Source: Actinopolymorpha alba DSM 45243
GTDB taxonomy: Bacteria; Actinomycetota; Actinomycetes; Propionibacteriales; Actinopolymorphaceae
Direction: 5' to 3'
Length of the DNA stretch: 64,000 nt
Assembly (NCBI RefSeq): GCF_000373925.1
Contig: NZ_KB892769.1
Span: forward strand, 1-64,000
Part shown: piece after piece, positions 52,689 to 60,531 of the stretch
Position numbering within the stretch: the stretch's first letter is position 1
Layout: every line of letters begins with the position of its first letter
The notes under the pieces: generated by a model
Databases searched by the model: none
What the model was told of the DNA's origin: nothing
What the model saw: the letters and a program-made list of their open reading frames with translations, nothing else
Made by a program: the position numbers and the translations under genes

Positions 52689-54398
52689 CTACCAGACCGG
52701 GGCGGGGTGGGGACGGGCGCAACCCGTCGGGGCCGGGTCCATACAGCACCGGGACGGGGGCAGAGGGACCTCCACGACCCGGTCAGCCAGGGTGAGCAGG
52801 GCGGGTCGATGGGTGACCAGCAGCGTGGTGTGGCCCGACTCCCGGAGATTCCGCGCGACCACTGCCTCGGTGCCGGCGTCCAGACCGGCGGTGGGCTCGT
52901 CCAGGAGGAGAAGGCTCGCGGCGCCGGCGTCGGCTCGGATCGCGGCACGGAGGAACGCCCGCGCCAGCGCCACCCGGCGGACCTGCCCGGCCGAGAGTCC
53001 CGCGCCGCGCTCGCCGACCACGGTGCCGGGGTCGAGGTCGGCGGCGCCGGCCGCGGCCAGAGCCGCGACCACCTCGGAGTCGGTTGCTTGAGGCGCACCG
53101 AGGCGTACGTTGTCGGCGATGGTGCCGGCCAGCAGAGCGGGACGCTGCGGCACCCACGCCAGCGCGGCGCGCCAGGCGTTCACGTCGAGGTCGCTGGCAT
53201 CGATTCCACCCACGCGGACCTCACCCGACGCCGGCGGGACGAAGCCCAGCAGCACCCCGAGCAAGGTCGACTTGCCGGCGCCGCTCTCCCCCGCGACCGC
53301 GACGATCTCGCCCGGTCTCAGCTCGAACGACAGTCCCGAAAGAGCGGGACGGTCCCGGTCGGGATACCTCACCGCGAGATCAGCCACCGTCAACACAGCC
53401 CTGCGGAGATCTGGAACGGGTGCCCGGGCATCGCTCCTCGGGGCCGGCGTCTCGAGGACCCGGAACGCCTCGTCGGCAGCCGCGAGTCCGTCCGCGCTGG
53501 CATGGAAGTGCATGCCGACCAGGCGGAGCGGGAGGTACGCCTCCGGCGCGAGGATGAGGGCGAGCAACGCGGTCTTGAGATCGAGGCGCCCATCGACCAG
53601 CCGGAGTCCGACACCGACCGCCACCAGAGCCACCGAGAGCGTCGCCAACAACTCAAGGACCAGCGACGACAGGAACGCGATCCGCAACGTGGCCAGGGAT
53701 TCCCCGCGATGCCGGTCGGAGACCCGGCGGACCGCCTCGGCCTGCGCCTTCGCCCGCCCGAAGATCTTCAGTGTCGGCAGGCCGGCGAGCACGTCCGCGA
53801 AGTGGTGTGCCAGGACGGCGAGGGCGCGCCACCGCCGCCGGGTCTGCGCTCGGGTCGCGAGTCCGACGAGCACCATGAAGATCGGGATCAGCGGCAGCGT
53901 GAGCGCGACGGTGACCGCGGAGATGAGGTCGGCGGTGAACATCCAGGCGACCACGGCACCGGGAACGATCAGCGCAAGGACGAGTTGCGGCAGGTAGCGG
54001 GCGAAGTAGCCGTCGAGGGAGTCAAGACCTGCCGTGGTCAGCGTCGTCAAGGCTGCCTTGCGCTCACCCACCAGCCAGGACGGGCCCAGGGCGACCACGT
54101 GGTCGAGTAGTCGCCGCCGCAAGGTCTGCTTGACGGCGGCCGAGGCCCGGTGGGCCGCCACCTCCTGCACCCACGCCAGGACCGCGCGGCCCAGCACCAC
54201 AACGCCGAGCGCCACGAGGGTCGTGCGGAGCACCGCGCCCGTCAGATCGCCTGAGAACGCCGCACCGATCGCGCCCGCGAGTAGTTCCGCCTGCGCGATG
54301 ACCAGTGCCGCCGTCGCCGCACCGATCACCACGCACGCCACGACGTACACCGCGGTGGCCCGGGCGTACCGCAGGAGCCGTGGATCGAGCGGCCTCAT
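52689..54398 (-). CDS. cydD: Cytochrome bd assembly ABC exporter subunit CydD
   Basis: A 569-residue half-transporter: membrane part with GPSWLVGERKAALTTLTTAG, DGYFARYLPQLVLALIVPGA and ALAVLAHHFADVLAGLPTLK (the CydD-typical HHFxDxLxGLxTLK); ATPase with GESGAGKSTLLGVLLGF, signature LSAGQVRRVALARAF and LLLLDEPTAGLDAGT. Its start overlaps the cydB stop (ATGA). CydC and CydD are separate here, unlike the CydDC fusion of some actinobacteria. Confidence 0.93.
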   Translation of the reverse strand: MRPLDPRLLRYARATAVYVVACVVIGAATAALVIAQAELLAGAIGAAFSGDLTGAVLRTTLVALGVVVLGRAVLAWVQEVAAHRASAAVKQTLRRRLLDHVVALGPSWLVGERKAALTTLTTAGLDSLDGYFARYLPQLVLALIVPGAVVAWMFTADLISAVTVALTLPLIPIFMVLVGLATRAQTRRRWRALAVLAHHFADVLAGLPTLKIFGRAKAQAEAVRRVSDRHRGESLATLRIAFLSSLVLELLATLSVALVAVGVGLRLVDGRLDLKTALLALILAPEAYLPLRLVGMHFHASADGLAAADEAFRVLETPAPRSDARAPVPDLRRAVLTVADLAVRYPDRDRPALSGLSFELRPGEIVAVAGESGAGKSTLLGVLLGFVPPASGEVRVGGIDASDLDVNAWRAALAWVPQRPALLAGTIADNVRLGAPQATDSEVVAALAAAGAADLDPGTVVGERGAGLSAGQVRRVALARAFLRAAIRADAGAASLLLLDEPTAGLDAGTEAVVARNLRESGHTTLLVTHRPALLTLADRVVEVPLPPSRCCMDPAPTGCARPHPAPVW

Positions 54399-55360
54399 CC
54401 CACGACCCGCTTACGGAAGACCCAGTAACTCCAACCCTGGTAGGCGAGAACCAGCGGGACGAAGCAGGCCGCCGCCCAGGTCAGGATTCGCAGGCCGTAT
54501 GCCGGTGATGCCGCGCCTGTCACGGTGAGGTCGTACGCCCGGTCCAGCGTCGACGGGATCAGGGCCGGGAACGCCGACACGAAGATCGCCACCACCGTCA
54601 GCCCGACGGCCAGCGTCGACCCGACGAACGCCCAACCGTCACGGCGGACCAGCAGCCCGACCGCGAGACCGGCGGCCGCGACCAGCCCGATCAGGCCCGC
54701 CGACCGGTCCTGAACTCCTGTCCACACAAGGAATCCGGCACCCAACACCGCTGTTGGCGCACCCAGCAACCGGACCATCCGCCCGGCCCGGGCGCGGAGC
54801 TCTCCAGTCGTCCGCAACCGGAGGAACACCGCTCCGTGCAGCAGACACAAAGCCAGCAAGGCGATTCCGCCGAGGAGCGCGTACGGATGGAGGAGCTCGC
54901 CAAAGCCGCCGGCGTACTCACCACGGTCGTCCAGCGGAAGCCCTCGCGCCGCCCCGCTGAGGGCGATGCCCCACGCCAGCGGCGGGATCGCCGAGCCCAC
55001 CGCGACCGCGAGGTCGCACCGGCGCCGCCACCTCGCGTCGTCCCGCTTGCCCCGGAACTCCAGCGCGACTCCGCGCACGATCAGCGCGACCAGGATCAGC
55101 ACCAGCGGGAGGTAGTAGGTGCTGGTGAGGCTGGCGTACCACCCGGGGAACGCCGCGAACATCGCGCCGCCCGCCACCACCAACCAGACTTCGTTTCCGT
55201 CCCAGAACGGCCCGATCGTCGACAGCAGCGTCCCGCGTTCCTTCTCGTCGCGGCCGAGCAGCCGGGCCAGCACGCCGACGCCGAAGTCGAAGCCCTCGAG
55301 GACGAAGTACGTCGTCCAGAAGAACGCTATGAGCCCGAACCACAGGGTGGGCAACTCCAT
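54395..55360 (-). CDS. cydB: Cytochrome bd ubiquinol/menaquinol oxidase subunit II
   Basis: A 321-residue membrane protein with eight or nine helices. N-terminal signature TYFVLEGFDFGVGVLARLLG, then IGPFWDGNEVWLVVAGGAMF and FPGWYASLTSTYYLPLVLIL. C-terminal LTWAAACFVPLVLAYQGWSY. It follows cydA by 17 bp. Confidence 0.95.
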   Translation of the reverse strand: MELPTLWFGLIAFFWTTYFVLEGFDFGVGVLARLLGRDEKERGTLLSTIGPFWDGNEVWLVVAGGAMFAAFPGWYASLTSTYYLPLVLILVALIVRGVALEFRGKRDDARWRRRCDLAVAVGSAIPPLAWGIALSGAARGLPLDDRGEYAGGFGELLHPYALLGGIALLALCLLHGAVFLRLRTTGELRARAGRMVRLLGAPTAVLGAGFLVWTGVQDRSAGLIGLVAAAGLAVGLLVRRDGWAFVGSTLAVGLTVVAIFVSAFPALIPSTLDRAYDLTVTGAASPAYGLRILTWAAACFVPLVLAYQGWSYWVFRKRVVG

Positions 55361-55377
55361 CGCTTTCGACTCCTCCG

Positions 55378-56862
55378 TCAGTACGTGAACGTCAACGGGC
55401 GTTCGAGATCATCACCGTCAACCGGATCGCGGCCAGCGGCACCGCCGTCAGGAGGGCCGCCCTCGCCCCGCCCATCACCGTCGCCACCACCGCCTGCCGC
55501 GCCTGATCCGCCAACCGATGGGAGGACGCGGACCGCCCGGCGCAGGAGGCCGAACTCCAGCACCGCGAGCCCGCCGTACAGCAACGTGAACACGCCGAGC
55601 GAGATCGCCACGTCGAGTGCGGACGTGCCGGGCGACACCCCGTCCACCGTCTTGAACAAGCCGTACGCAATCCAGGGTTGACGCCCGCCCTCGGTGAAGA
55701 GCCAACCGGCGCTGTTCGCCAGCAGCGGCAGGAACGGGACCGCGAGCGCGATCCAGGGCACCCACCGGTGACGCAGCAATGCGGGCCTGCGCAGGAGCAG
55801 GAGCCCCACCAGGGCAAGGAAAGCCGCGAGCATGCCCGCCCCGATCATGAGCCGGAAGCTCCAGTAGGCCACCGGGACGTTGGGGATGTAATCACCAGGG
55901 CCGAAGGTCGCGACGTACTGCTGTTGCAGTTGGTTGATCCCCTCGACCTTTCCGGTGAACTTCCCGGTGGCGAGGAACGACAGCAGTTCGGGCAGTTTGA
56001 TGCTCCAGAGCTCGCTCCGGCCGTCCGCCGTACCAATCGTGAGCAGAGAGAATCCCGCCGGCTGCTCGGTGTTGAAGAGACCTTCAGCCGCGGCCACCTT
56101 CATGGGCTGCAGGCGGGTCATCAGCTTCATCATCGAGTCGCCGCTGATCACTACGCCGAGCGCGGCCACGAGCACCACGGCCGAACCCACCTTCGCCGCG
56201 GTGCGGAACGCGATCCTCGCCACGTCAGGCGTTCCCGGTCGCGCGAGCTGCCAGAAGGCCACGCCGGCCACCAGCGCACCGCCGGTCAGGAAGCACGCCG
56301 CCGCGGTGTGCAGGCCCGCCTCGATCGCGGTCGGATTCGTCAGCATGGCGCCGAAGTCGGTGAGTTCGACCCTGCCGTTGCCCGGATTGATCCGGTAGCC
56401 GACCGGATGCTGCATCCAGGCGTTCACCGTGAGAATCACGTACGCCGAGATCTGCGTACCGATCGCGACCAGCCAGATGCAGACCAGATGCAGCCATTTC
56501 GGCAGGCGATCCCAGCCGAAGATCCACAGACCGAGGAACGTCGATTCCAGGAAGAACGCCAGCAGGCCTTCGATCGCGAGCGGCACCCCGAACACGTCAC
56601 CCACGAACCGCGAATAGGCGCTCCAGTTCATCCCGAACTGGAACTCCTGGACGAGCCCGGTCACGATGCCCACCGCGAAGTTGATGATGAGCACTTTCCC
56701 GAAGAACTTCGTCAGGGCGAGATAACGCTCGGCCTTGGTGACCAACCAGGCGGTCTGGAGACCGGCCACGATCGCGGACAGCCCGATCGAGAGCGGAACG
56801 AAGAGGAAGTGGTAGATCGTCGTGATCCCGAACTGCCACCGCGCAAGGTCGACGACATCCAT
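55378..56862 (-). CDS. cydA: Cytochrome bd oxidase subunit I
   Basis: A 494-residue subunit carrying all haems. Ligands: His in WQFGITTIYHFLFVP (near 18), His in IEAGLHTAAACFLTGG (near 185) and Met in FRLMIGAGMLAAF (near 345). The Q-loop is the short form, with SAGWLFTEGGRQPWIAYGLF. The last 55 residues are Gly/Asp-rich. ATG at 56862 with no clear ribosome site. It transfers electrons from menaquinol to O2 at low oxygen. Two palindromes that match one at blaI lie directly upstream. Confidence 0.95.
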   Translation of the reverse strand: MDVVDLARWQFGITTIYHFLFVPLSIGLSAIVAGLQTAWLVTKAERYLALTKFFGKVLIINFAVGIVTGLVQEFQFGMNWSAYSRFVGDVFGVPLAIEGLLAFFLESTFLGLWIFGWDRLPKWLHLVCIWLVAIGTQISAYVILTVNAWMQHPVGYRINPGNGRVELTDFGAMLTNPTAIEAGLHTAAACFLTGGALVAGVAFWQLARPGTPDVARIAFRTAAKVGSAVVLVAALGVVISGDSMMKLMTRLQPMKVAAAEGLFNTEQPAGFSLLTIGTADGRSELWSIKLPELLSFLATGKFTGKVEGINQLQQQYVATFGPGDYIPNVPVAYWSFRLMIGAGMLAAFLALVGLLLLRRPALLRHRWVPWIALAVPFLPLLANSAGWLFTEGGRQPWIAYGLFKTVDGVSPGTSALDVAISLGVFTLLYGGLAVLEFGLLRRAVRVLPSVGGSGAAGGGGDGDGRGEGGPPDGGAAGRDPVDGDDLERPLTFTY

Positions 56863-56869
56863 GACTTGA

Positions 56870-56901
56870 TACTACTGAACGTAGTACGACACGGCGTCGT
56901 A
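56870..56901. promoter_or_regulatory. Twin 6-5-6 operators in front of cydA, probable BlaI-type sites
   Basis: TACTAC-TGAAC-GTAGTA (56870-56886) and TACGAC-ACGGC-GTCGTA (56885-56901) are perfect palindromic arms, overlapping by two bases, 7-39 bp before the cydA start. The second has exactly the arms of the site at 58145 upstream of blaI. Confidence 0.75.
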
Positions 56902-56968
56902 ACGTCGGTCACATCAGATCACCGGTCGGCCGGCGTGATCCCGTGCGGCGCCCGCCGTGCGGCGACTC

Positions 56969-58069
56969 CTACCGCGTGGCGCGGTCGCGGGGCTGGAAGG
57001 CCCAGGCCATACGGGGCTCGACGGCCCACCGGGCGAGGCGACGGACGGGCGGGGTCGACAGCAGTAGTGCGAGCCCCACACCCGCGACCCCGACGGCGAC
57101 CGCACCAAGGGTCGTGTGGAGCACGGGGTGGTCGTACCACCCGAAGTACCCACTCAGCTTCACCGGAACGCCGTGCAGCAGGTAGACGTACATCGTCGTC
57201 GTCCCAAGCGCCGTGAACCACGTCCGCCGGGTGGGCACGAGGGTAAGGAATGCCCCCGTCAGGATGATCGCCGCCATGAGCATCGCGAGGCGCATCGCCG
57301 TACCCGTGAGGTCGTCGACGGCGAGGTAGTCGTTGCTGCGCCGCCAGAACACCCATTCCATGCTCATCCGTGGGGCCGCCCAGTAGGCGACGACCAGGCC
57401 GCCGAGCATCACCGGCACAGCAAGCGCCCGGATCGCCGGCCGCCGGAGGAACTCGAAGTGCTCTGGGCGCAACGTGAGGCCGAGCACGAAGAACGGCAAC
57501 AGGCTCAGTACCCGCCCCGTCTCCAGAACGCCCGGCAGGTCCTGGAGCCCGGCCACCACCGAGATCGCCACCGCGACCCCGAGCGGCCAGCGGATCCGGT
57601 GCCACACCGGAGTCGACAGGCGCCAGGCGAACAACGCCAGCAGGAACCACACCAGGTAATAGGGGTCGAGCAAGGTGAGGTTGACATCGCGTCCCCCGAC
57701 AACCTTCGCGAGGGCCATGTACGCCAACTGGAAGATGACGAACGGCACCACGAGCTGCGTGAGCAGCTTGCGAACCTTGTCAGAGGACGACGGGAAGCCG
57801 CGGGAGAAGTAGCCGGCGATCACGATGAAGACCGGCATGTGGAACATGTAGAGAAAGAGATAGACCGCCCGGGCAGACGGCACATCCCGCAACGCCTCGA
57901 TCGCGTGCCCGGCGACGACCAGGACGATCGCGAGGAACTTCGCGTTGTCGTAGAAGGGGTCGCGCGTCTTCACCGACCGCGCGCCCTGTGCGGGCTCCGG
58001 CGCGGCAGCGGACTGGCTCACTGGCTTCGTGGCGGCAGAAGTCGTCACTGACCCGACCATACCCGGCAT
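56969..58069 (-). CDS. Acyltransferase-3 family membrane protein
   Basis: A 366-residue integral membrane acyltransferase: DPFYDNAKFLAIVLVVAGHA, YLFLYMFHMPVFIVIAGYFS, PYYLVWFLLALFAWRLSTPV, TTTMYVYLLHGVPVKLSGYF. About ten helices. The family (OafA/fucose-4-O-acetylase-like) acetylates sugars or glycopolymers. Start uncertain among ATG 58069, ATG 58060 and GTG 58048. The gene is divergent from blaI with about 100 bp between. Confidence 0.85.
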   Translation of the reverse strand: MPGMVGSVTTSAATKPVSQSAAAPEPAQGARSVKTRDPFYDNAKFLAIVLVVAGHAIEALRDVPSARAVYLFLYMFHMPVFIVIAGYFSRGFPSSSDKVRKLLTQLVVPFVIFQLAYMALAKVVGGRDVNLTLLDPYYLVWFLLALFAWRLSTPVWHRIRWPLGVAVAISVVAGLQDLPGVLETGRVLSLLPFFVLGLTLRPEHFEFLRRPAIRALAVPVMLGGLVVAYWAAPRMSMEWVFWRRSNDYLAVDDLTGTAMRLAMLMAAIILTGAFLTLVPTRRTWFTALGTTTMYVYLLHGVPVKLSGYFGWYDHPVLHTTLGAVAVGVAGVGLALLLSTPPVRRLARWAVEPRMAWAFQPRDRATR

Positions 58070-58144
58070 CACTGGGCAGAGCACACCGACCCCTCAGGGC
58101 AAGATCATTTCGACCGACCGAGGCGCCTCCTGCCAGGAAGGGAT

Positions 58145-58161
58145 TACGACAGGACGTCGTA
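58145..58161. promoter_or_regulatory. 6-5-6 operator upstream of blaI-type gene
   Basis: TACGAC-AGGAC-GTCGTA, perfect 6-bp arms, ends two bases before ATG 58164 and 11 before ATG 58173. The arms equal those of one site in front of cydA. The half-site TAC(T/G)AC fits the type bound by BlaI/MecI-family repressors (known consensus TACA/TGTA-like palindromes); the exact site is inference. Confidence 0.7.
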
Positions 58162-58172
58162 GGATGGCGGGC

Positions 58173-58586
58173 ATGGCACGGCTGGGCAACCTCGAACGCG
58201 AGGTCATGGAGCACATCTGGTCCTCGACCGGTCCCGTTACCGTGCGCGAGGTCCACGAGGCTCTGGCGCGCGAACGTGATCTGGCCTACACGACAGTGAT
58301 GACGGTCCTCGACCGGCTCGCCAAGAAATCCGTCGTACGCCGCGTGCGCGACGGCCGCGCCTACCGCTACGAAGCGGTGGCCGGCAAGGACCAGATGGTC
58401 GCTGACCTGATGCGGGAGGCGCTCGACGGTGCGGGGAGCGACGCCCATCGCGCCGCCGCGCTCGTGCGGTTCGTCGACGAGGCGACACCGGAGGAAGCGG
58501 CGGCCCTGCGGGAGGCCCTGGCAGGCCTCGCACCCGCTGAAACGTCACCGCCCTCGACATCTCGCCGCCGCGCACACCGGGGCTAG
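58173..58586 (+). CDS. BlaI/MecI-family transcriptional repressor
   Basis: A 137-residue winged-helix repressor: LGNLEREVMEHIWSSTGPVT, VREVHEALARERDLAYTTVM, TVLDRLAKKSVVRRVRDGRA, YRYEAVAGKDQM. The C-terminal half would dimerise (LDGAGSDAHRAAALVRFVDE). ATG 58173 (MARLGNLER) is preferred over ATG 58164. It is followed, after three bases, by an M56 protease, the classic repressor-sensor pair. Confidence 0.92.
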   Translation: MARLGNLEREVMEHIWSSTGPVTVREVHEALARERDLAYTTVMTVLDRLAKKSVVRRVRDGRAYRYEAVAGKDQMVADLMREALDGAGSDAHRAAALVRFVDEATPEEAAALREALAGLAPAETSPPSTSRRRAHRG

Positions 58587-58589
58587 CCG

Positions 58590-59498
58590 ATGACGCCGGT
58601 CGTCCTGGGCGCCCTCGCGCTCCTGCTCGCCGGACCAGCACCCGTCCTGCTCGCTCGACGGGCCTGGCCGACTCGCGTACCCCGCGCAGCCATCGTTCTC
58701 TGGCAGGCGCTCGCCCTCTCGGCCGTCCTCGCCGCCCTCGGCGCGGGGCTCGCGCTCGGCATGGACGTCCTCTTCAGGCCGCAGCGTGGTGCGGTCGAGA
58801 TCATCGTGCACTCCCTGGTCACGGCGCTCACCTGCGTCGTCGCCGTACGCCTGGTCTGGGCGTGGGCGAAGGTCGCCATCCGGACCCGGTCGAGGCGGCG
58901 GCGGCACCGCGCGCTCGTCGACCTGCTCGCCCGACCCGACCGCGAACTCGCGCGCGGCGACCTGACGGTGCCGGGTATCCGGATCCTCGCGGAGCAGACG
59001 CCGTTCGCCTACTGCCTTCCCGGCGTCCGCGACTCCCGGGTAGTCGTATCCTCGGGCGCGTTGGACCAGCTCGACTCCGACGAACTCGCCGCGGTCCTCA
59101 CCCACGAGCTCGCCCACCTGCGAGCCCGACACGACCTCGTCCTCGAGGCGTTCATCGCGTTGCGGGAGGCGTTCCCGCGGTTCGTGCGCAGCCGGACAAC
59201 CCTCGAGCAGAGCCGGCTGCTGATCGAGATGCTGGCCGACGACGCCGCCCGGCGCCGGGTTGGCGCGCCGCCGGTCGCCCGCGCACTCGTCACTCTCGCC
59301 GCCACGTCCGCACCGACGGGAGGCCTCGCGGCGGGTGGCCACGGCACGTTGGCGCGGGTACGCCGGATGGCTGAGCCCGCGGGGTCGCATCGCCTCCTGG
59401 CGGCGGCGACCTACCTCGCGGCCGCGGCGCTCGTGGTCGTTCCGACTGTCACGATCGCCATCCCCTGGCTCAACCGCCTCGCCGACCTACTCCCCTAG
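58590..59498 (+). CDS. M56-family membrane metalloprotease
   Basis: A 302-residue protease of BlaR1/MecR1 type, without the penicillin-binding sensor domain. Three N-terminal helices, zinc motif HELAH in LAAVLTHELAHLRARHDLVL (near 180), a third ligand likely in IEMLADDAARR, and a final helix near residue 275-298. It may cleave or signal to the adjacent BlaI-type repressor. Short actinobacterial M56 proteins lack a known ligand. Confidence 0.9.
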   Translation: MTPVVLGALALLLAGPAPVLLARRAWPTRVPRAAIVLWQALALSAVLAALGAGLALGMDVLFRPQRGAVEIIVHSLVTALTCVVAVRLVWAWAKVAIRTRSRRRRHRALVDLLARPDRELARGDLTVPGIRILAEQTPFAYCLPGVRDSRVVVSSGALDQLDSDELAAVLTHELAHLRARHDLVLEAFIALREAFPRFVRSRTTLEQSRLLIEMLADDAARRRVGAPPVARALVTLAATSAPTGGLAAGGHGTLARVRRMAEPAGSHRLLAAATYLAAAALVVVPTVTIAIPWLNRLADLLP

Positions 59499-59545
59499 CT
59501 TGCCGTACACAATCTGACATGGGCTGCCCATCACGAGGCTTCCAG

Positions 59546-59579
59546 TGGGTTCACGAGGCTCCTGCGCCTGGTGAACCCA
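59546..59579. repeat. Inverted repeat, 13-bp arms
   Basis: TGGGTTCACGAGG (59546-59558) and CCTGGTGAACCCA (59567-59579) pair at 12 of 13 positions, loop 8 nt; 47 bp past the M56 stop. It could terminate that operon. Confidence 0.7.
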
Positions 59580-59594
59580 TCAACGGGCGACCAT

Positions 59595-59641
59595 GATCGT
59601 GAAAGATTCTCGTCGCTATATGACCGAAATCCTTCACGATC
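59595..59641. repeat. Inverted repeat, 14-bp arms
   Basis: GATCGTGAAAGATT (59595-59608) and AATCCTTCACGATC (59628-59641) pair at 13 of 14 positions around a 19-nt loop. Confidence 0.75.
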
Positions 59642-59701
59642 TTTGAAGGCGCAGTCTCACGTCTCAGCACTCAGACGATTCGCGGTTCACTCAAGAGTTG
59701 C

Positions 59702-59815
59702 CCACTATGCGAGACCGCTCGCGAGTTTGTGGCGACTTGGCGGAGGAGTTTCGGCAAAGAAGCCGAGACACCTCCGCCAAGTGACGGCGACTCGGTGGGG
59801 GATCTCACATAGTGG
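59702..59815. repeat. Nested composite palindrome family A, copy 3
   Basis: Inner arms 59735-59755 and 59762-59782 (ACTTGGCGGAGGAGTTTCGG, loop AAAGAA) pair imperfectly; outer arms CCACTATGCGAGA (59702-59714) and TCTCACATAGTGG (59803-59815) pair at 12 of 13. Words are shared with copies near 35.9 and 50.8 kb. Confidence 0.9.
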
Positions 59816-59941
59816 CCGCCCGCTCGTGCACGCGGAGATCCTTCGGGCGAGCCGCCGACGAACCGCCCACATGCGAACCCGAGGTTGAGGTCCGAACCAC
59901 GGGACGCGGGGCCAGATAGACGAACGCCATGCCTGGCAGTA

Positions 59942-60184
59942 TCACGCGTCGTCGTCCAGGTCTCCACTGATGTGCGAGCCATTATCCCGATGCCGGGCAA
60001 AGAAACTCGGCAAATTCTCGCGATTATCAACAACCGCGACTGCCGCGATCACGATGAGGGCGAGTGTGAGAATCGCCAATGTCGCACCAATAAATGCCAC
60101 CACACAACGAGAATCCCCGGGCTCTGACCGGCGGCAAACCAGATCCGGGAACTCCTTATTCGACAAGCATCCACGGTCGCACAA
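59942..60184 (-). CDS. Possible small single-helix membrane protein
   Basis: An 80-codon frame with one clear membrane helix (VVAFIGATLAILTLALIVIA) and a polar, acidic end (HISGDLDDDA). The start would be TTG at 60184, immediately after the upstream frame's stop. Base composition is lower in GC than neighbours. It may be a real small membrane protein; support is modest. Confidence 0.4.
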   Translation of the reverse strand: MCDRGCLSNKEFPDLVCRRSEPGDSRCVVAFIGATLAILTLALIVIAAVAVVDNRENLPSFFARHRDNGSHISGDLDDDA

Positions 60185-60508
60185 TTACCTGCAGGGGGTG
60201 TCTAGCGCGATGCTGGAACTCCCAGTTTCACCGCGTTCAGTGACGGCCGGCGCACCGGTGAAGTTGATGAGGGCCGCATGCCAGGTGTCACGGACCATTG
60301 CGGCTTCGTGACCGTCCACTTCCCGCGCCGCCAATGCCTCGCCCAGCCGGACACGCAGCCTCTGCGCATCGCCGTTGACAGGCGCGCCACCCACCAGCAC
60401 GCCCGTGTGCGCCAATGTCAGACCAACCAATCGCAAGGAAATCGGTGAAACTCCGACCGCGGCCGAGGCGATCGCCGTTCGGAGATCGCGACTGGAGAAC
60501 CAACCCAT
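60185..60508 (-). CDS. Hypothetical small protein downstream of polysaccharide lyase
   Basis: A 107-codon frame, MGWFSSRDLRTAIASAAVGV then SPISLRLVGLTLAHTGVLVG, rich in Ala and Val, with DGHEAAMVRDTWHAALINF near the end. It follows the PL8 gene by 23 bp on the same strand. No family recognised. Confidence 0.4.
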   Translation of the reverse strand: MGWFSSRDLRTAIASAAVGVSPISLRLVGLTLAHTGVLVGGAPVNGDAQRLRVRLGEALAAREVDGHEAAMVRDTWHAALINFTGAPAVTERGETGSSSIALDTPCR

Positions 60509-60531
60509 CCGCCGGCCGGGGGCTTGCGACC

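Larger units (their letters stand above)
59499..59941. other. 443-bp gap downstream of M56 gene with three palindromic elements
   Basis: No credible gene. Three inverted repeats listed separately at 59546, 59595 and 59702. Confidence 0.6.

Noticed and set aside
52425-54110. 561-codon plus-strand open frame
   Set aside because: Antisense to cydC and cydD, Arg/Gly-rich, no recognisable domain.
56863-56935. Rex operator (TTGTGAA-N-TTCACAA type) before cydA
   Set aside because: No such word is present; the palindromes seen are TAC(T/G)AC/GT(A/C)GTA, which fit another repressor.
58100-58112. Half-copy of the family B palindrome (CAAGATCATTTCG)
   Set aside because: Only 13 bases match and no second arm follows; could be chance.
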